From: Pseudomonadota bacterium
GTDB lineage: Bacteria > Pseudomonadota > Alphaproteobacteria > Rhizobiales > Xanthobacteraceae
Direction: 5' to 3'
DNA length: 5,657 bases
Assembly (NCBI GenBank): GCA_021823875.1
Contig: JAKAMD010000237.1
Span: forward strand, 1 to 5,657
Position numbers and translations under genes: made by a program. Each line of letters opens with the position of its first letter. Position 1 is the stretch's first letter. The notes below the pieces were generated by a model. That model did not search any database. It saw nothing but the letters and a program-made list of their open reading frames with translations, and was not told where the DNA came from. Shown here piece after piece: positions 3,342 through 5,657 of this stretch.

Positions 3342-5657
3342 GTGAATACGCCAGACAGCTCCCTTCATTTGGCCCAGAGAGATATCACGGTTGGGCTATC
3401 CAGTACCGAGGCTAAATCGCGTTTTGAGCGCGATGGTCCCAATGAAGTCCCGGAAAAGAAGTCGCATCCTGTCCTCAGCCTCATACGGAAGTTTTGGGGC
3501 CTATCGGCTTGGATGCTTGAGCTGATTGCGATCTTGTCATTTGTCCTCGGCAAAACTGCGGATTTCTGGATCGCAGTTGCTCTTCTTGTCGTCAATGCGG
3601 CGCTGAGCTTTCTCCAGGAACAGCGCGCATCTTCCGCCGTGGCCGCATTGCGGCGGCAATTGCAGGTCACCGCGCGCGCGCTGCGCGACGGGCGCTGGAC
3701 CTTGCTGCCGGCACGCGAGCTCGTTTGCGGCGACGTGATCCGCATGCGCACCGGCGATTTTGTTCCGGCCGATGCCGAGATTGCCGAAGGGACTTTGCGG
3801 ATCGATCAATCGGCTCTGACGGGCGAATCGCGAGAGCTGAGCCGGATGGCGAATGAAACGGTCTATTCTGGCTCGATCGTGCGGCAAGGTGAAGCCACAG
3901 CGGTCGTAACCGCGACCGGCACGCGGACCTATTTCGGTCGGACCACCGAACTGGTCGAACAGGCCGCGCCCAAGCTCCATATCGAAGAAGTCATTTCGCG
4001 GGTCGTGAAATGGCTGTTCCTGATCGTCGGAATCATGGTGGCGACGACCCTGATTGTCTCGATCGCCTGGGGCCTGCCACTGACCGAAATCCTGCCGCTG
4101 TCACTGGTCCTGCTGATGAGCGCCATTCCGGTGGCATTGCCGGTCATGTTCACTGTCAGCATGGCGGTCGGTTCGGTCGAGTTGGCGCGGCGCGGCGTGC
4201 TGGTCTCGCGGCTGAGCGCCGCCGAAGACGCGGCCAATATGGACATCCTGTGTGCGGACAAGACCGGAACACTGACGCTGAATCGGTTATCGCTGACCGG
4301 CGCCGTCGCCGAGCCGCCATTCACCGAGCAGGACGTGATTCGCGATGGCGCGCTCGCTTCGAACGAGGCAAACCAGGATGCGATCGATCTTGCCTTCCTG
4401 CGCGCGGCAAAGGAGCGCGGCCTTTGGGGTCGCGGGGAGACGGTCGTTTCATTCACTCCGTTCTCCGCCGAGACCCGACGCACCGAAGCGCACATCATGC
4501 GAGATGGACGGCCCGTGCGGATTATCAAGGGCGCGCTGCACATGATTGCCGATCTTGCCGGAGCCACGCCTGAAGTGAGGACCCGGCTCGAAGCGCGCGC
4601 GCAAGCCGAAGCGCAGAAGGGCTTTCGCATTCTCGCGGTAGCACGTGCCGAGGACGATGGGCCGCTTCGCATCGTCGGATTGGCGCTGCTGTCCGATCCA
4701 CCGCGCCCCGACTCGCGTGAACTGATCGCCGATCTACGCTCGCTCGGGGTGACGGTGAAGATGCTGACCGGCGATGCGCTGCCGGTTGCGCGCCAGATTG
4801 GCCGCGATCTCGGTTTTGGCAACATTGCTTCCGTACCGCGGCCGGCCGCCGGCGAGCGGGCCGGGCAGATCGGCGCGCTGATCAGCGCCAATGACGGGCT
4901 CGCGGAGATATTCCCCGAGGATAAGTTCCTGGTGGTCAAAGGTTTGCAGGAGCGGGGCCACGTGGTCGCGATGACGGGCGACGGCGTCAACGATGCACCG
5001 GCCCTGAAGCAAGCCGAGGTCGGCATCGCCGTCAGTGGGGCAACCGATGTGGCGAAGGGCGCAGCCAGCGTCGTCCTGATCACCGAAGGGCTGACGGGCA
5101 TTGTCGAACTGATGCGGAACGGCCGCATCATCCACCAGCGGGTGCTGACCTGGATAATCAACAAGGTGAGCCGCACCGTGCTCAAGTGCGGATTCGTCGT
5201 GCTGCCGCTGCTGCTAACCGGAAAATTCGTCATCTCGGCGCTCGGCATCCTGCTGGTGACGTTCATGACCGATTTTGCCAAGACCGCCCTGTCGACGGAC
5301 CGCGCCCGGCCTTCGCCCACGCCGGAGACCTGGAACATCGGCCCTCTGATGTGGATCGCCGCCGCTCTCGGGCTGCTCATGCTGAGCGAAGCGCTCGCCG
5401 TGCTGGCGTTCGGCTGGCACCGCTTCGACCTGGCCCACGATGCCGGCCGGCTGCAGACCTTCGCCTTTCAGACGCTCCTGTTCTTTGCGGTTTTTTCCAT
5501 GCTGTCGTTGCGCGAGCGGCGGGCGTTCTGGGCTTCGGCGCCCAGCGCGGTGCTCACGCTGGCGCTGGGCGCCGATGCCGCCGTCGGGCTGCTGATCGGC
5601 GCCTATGGGCTAGCCGAAATGAAGCCGCTGCCGGTAAGCGAGACCGCGCTGATCGTC
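3342..5657 (+). CDS. P-type (P3A) plasma-membrane proton-exporting ATPase, 3' end cut by window edge
   Basis: The first 772 residues of a P-type ATPase; prokaryotic P3A pumps are about 800-850 residues, so roughly the last helix and tail are missing. It exports protons at the cost of ATP at the inner membrane. Order of parts: cytoplasmic N-terminus with GPNEVPEK, M1 (about 57-72), M2 (75-94), actuator TGES (160-163), M3 (224-244), M4 with PVALP (263-267), phosphorylation motif DKTGTLT (D306), nucleotide-binding KGA (396-398), TGD (476-478), hinge TGDGVNDAP (from 545), M5 with R611, M6 with D644, then M7-M9. PVALP and the post-M6 DRARPSPTPETW block are typical of P3A proton pumps (plant AHA2 has DRVKPSPTPDSW), and D644 matches the proton-carrying Asp684 of AHA2. 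Start: GTG 3342 with GAGG at 3333-3336; no in-frame ATG precedes the conserved part, and a stop occurs at 3297. TTG 3327 and TTG 3369 are alternatives. The 5' end of the gene is lower in GC than the rest. Confidence 0.93.
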   Translation, partial: MNTPDSSLHLAQRDITVGLSSTEAKSRFERDGPNEVPEKKSHPVLSLIRKFWGLSAWMLELIAILSFVLGKTADFWIAVALLVVNAALSFLQEQRASSAVAALRRQLQVTARALRDGRWTLLPARELVCGDVIRMRTGDFVPADAEIAEGTLRIDQSALTGESRELSRMANETVYSGSIVRQGEATAVVTATGTRTYFGRTTELVEQAAPKLHIEEVISRVVKWLFLIVGIMVATTLIVSIAWGLPLTEILPLSLVLLMSAIPVALPVMFTVSMAVGSVELARRGVLVSRLSAAEDAANMDILCADKTGTLTLNRLSLTGAVAEPPFTEQDVIRDGALASNEANQDAIDLAFLRAAKERGLWGRGETVVSFTPFSAETRRTEAHIMRDGRPVRIIKGALHMIADLAGATPEVRTRLEARAQAEAQKGFRILAVARAEDDGPLRIVGLALLSDPPRPDSRELIADLRSLGVTVKMLTGDALPVARQIGRDLGFGNIASVPRPAAGERAGQIGALISANDGLAEIFPEDKFLVVKGLQERGHVVAMTGDGVNDAPALKQAEVGIAVSGATDVAKGAASVVLITEGLTGIVELMRNGRIIHQRVLTWIINKVSRTVLKCGFVVLPLLLTGKFVISALGILLVTFMTDFAKTALSTDRARPSPTPETWNIGPLMWIAAALGLLMLSEALAVLAFGWHRFDLAHDAGRLQTFAFQTLLFFAVFSMLSLRERRAFWASAPSAVLTLALGADAAVGLLIGAYGLAEMKPLPVSETALIV

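Noticed and set aside
3929..5380. Long open frame (483 codons) on the minus strand
   Set aside because: It lies antisense to the proton ATPase, whose catalytic motifs are all intact in the + frame. Its translation is Ser/Arg/Thr-rich low complexity, as expected for the complement of a GC-rich gene.

Overview
The window is high-GC DNA that looks alphaproteobacterial, most likely Bradyrhizobium or a close relative in the Nitrobacteraceae. The basis is codon use, Shine-Dalgarno spacing, the type of small secreted proteins, a tRNA-Gln(TTG) 3' sequence of rhizobial type, and an intergenic segment resembling the dispersed repeats of Bradyrhizobium genomes. All supported genes are on the + strand. 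The taxonomy is an inference from recall, not from a search.

Left part (1-2610): a run of genes for exported proteins. First is a small proline/glutamine-rich secreted protein (26-277), followed by a hairpin terminator. Next is a 348-residue exported protein of the ARPP-1/DUF6569 type (530-1576). Three very small secreted cysteine-containing proteins follow: a Kazal-type inhibitor-like protein (1638-1910, 4 Cys), an 8-Cys protein (2015-2263) and a 4-Cys protein (2307-2531). Each has a signal peptide and its own ribosome binding site. Hairpins separate several of them and two close the cluster after 2531. The genes look like an envelope/periplasm-directed group, but nothing in the sequence proves a shared pathway.

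Middle part (2683-3341): a 75-residue cytoplasmic helical protein of unknown function, then about 430 bp without a gene. This gap holds the most notable object in the window: a precise 3' portion of a tRNA-Gln(TTG) gene on the minus strand (about 3000-3047). It runs from the anticodon stem to the acceptor end, and no 5' half is present. This is what the distal attachment site of a tRNA-integrated genomic island looks like. From its orientation, the island would lie to the right (coordinates above 3048) and the left part would be older chromosome.

Right part (3342-5657): the first 772 codons of a P-type ATPase of the P3A (plasma-membrane proton pump) class, starting at GTG and running off the right edge before its stop. 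All catalytic motifs are intact. Its first roughly 250 bases are clearly lower in GC than the rest, as is the adjoining intergenic DNA, which fits an imported or mosaic segment next to the attachment site. I found no complete RNA gene, CRISPR array or transposase.
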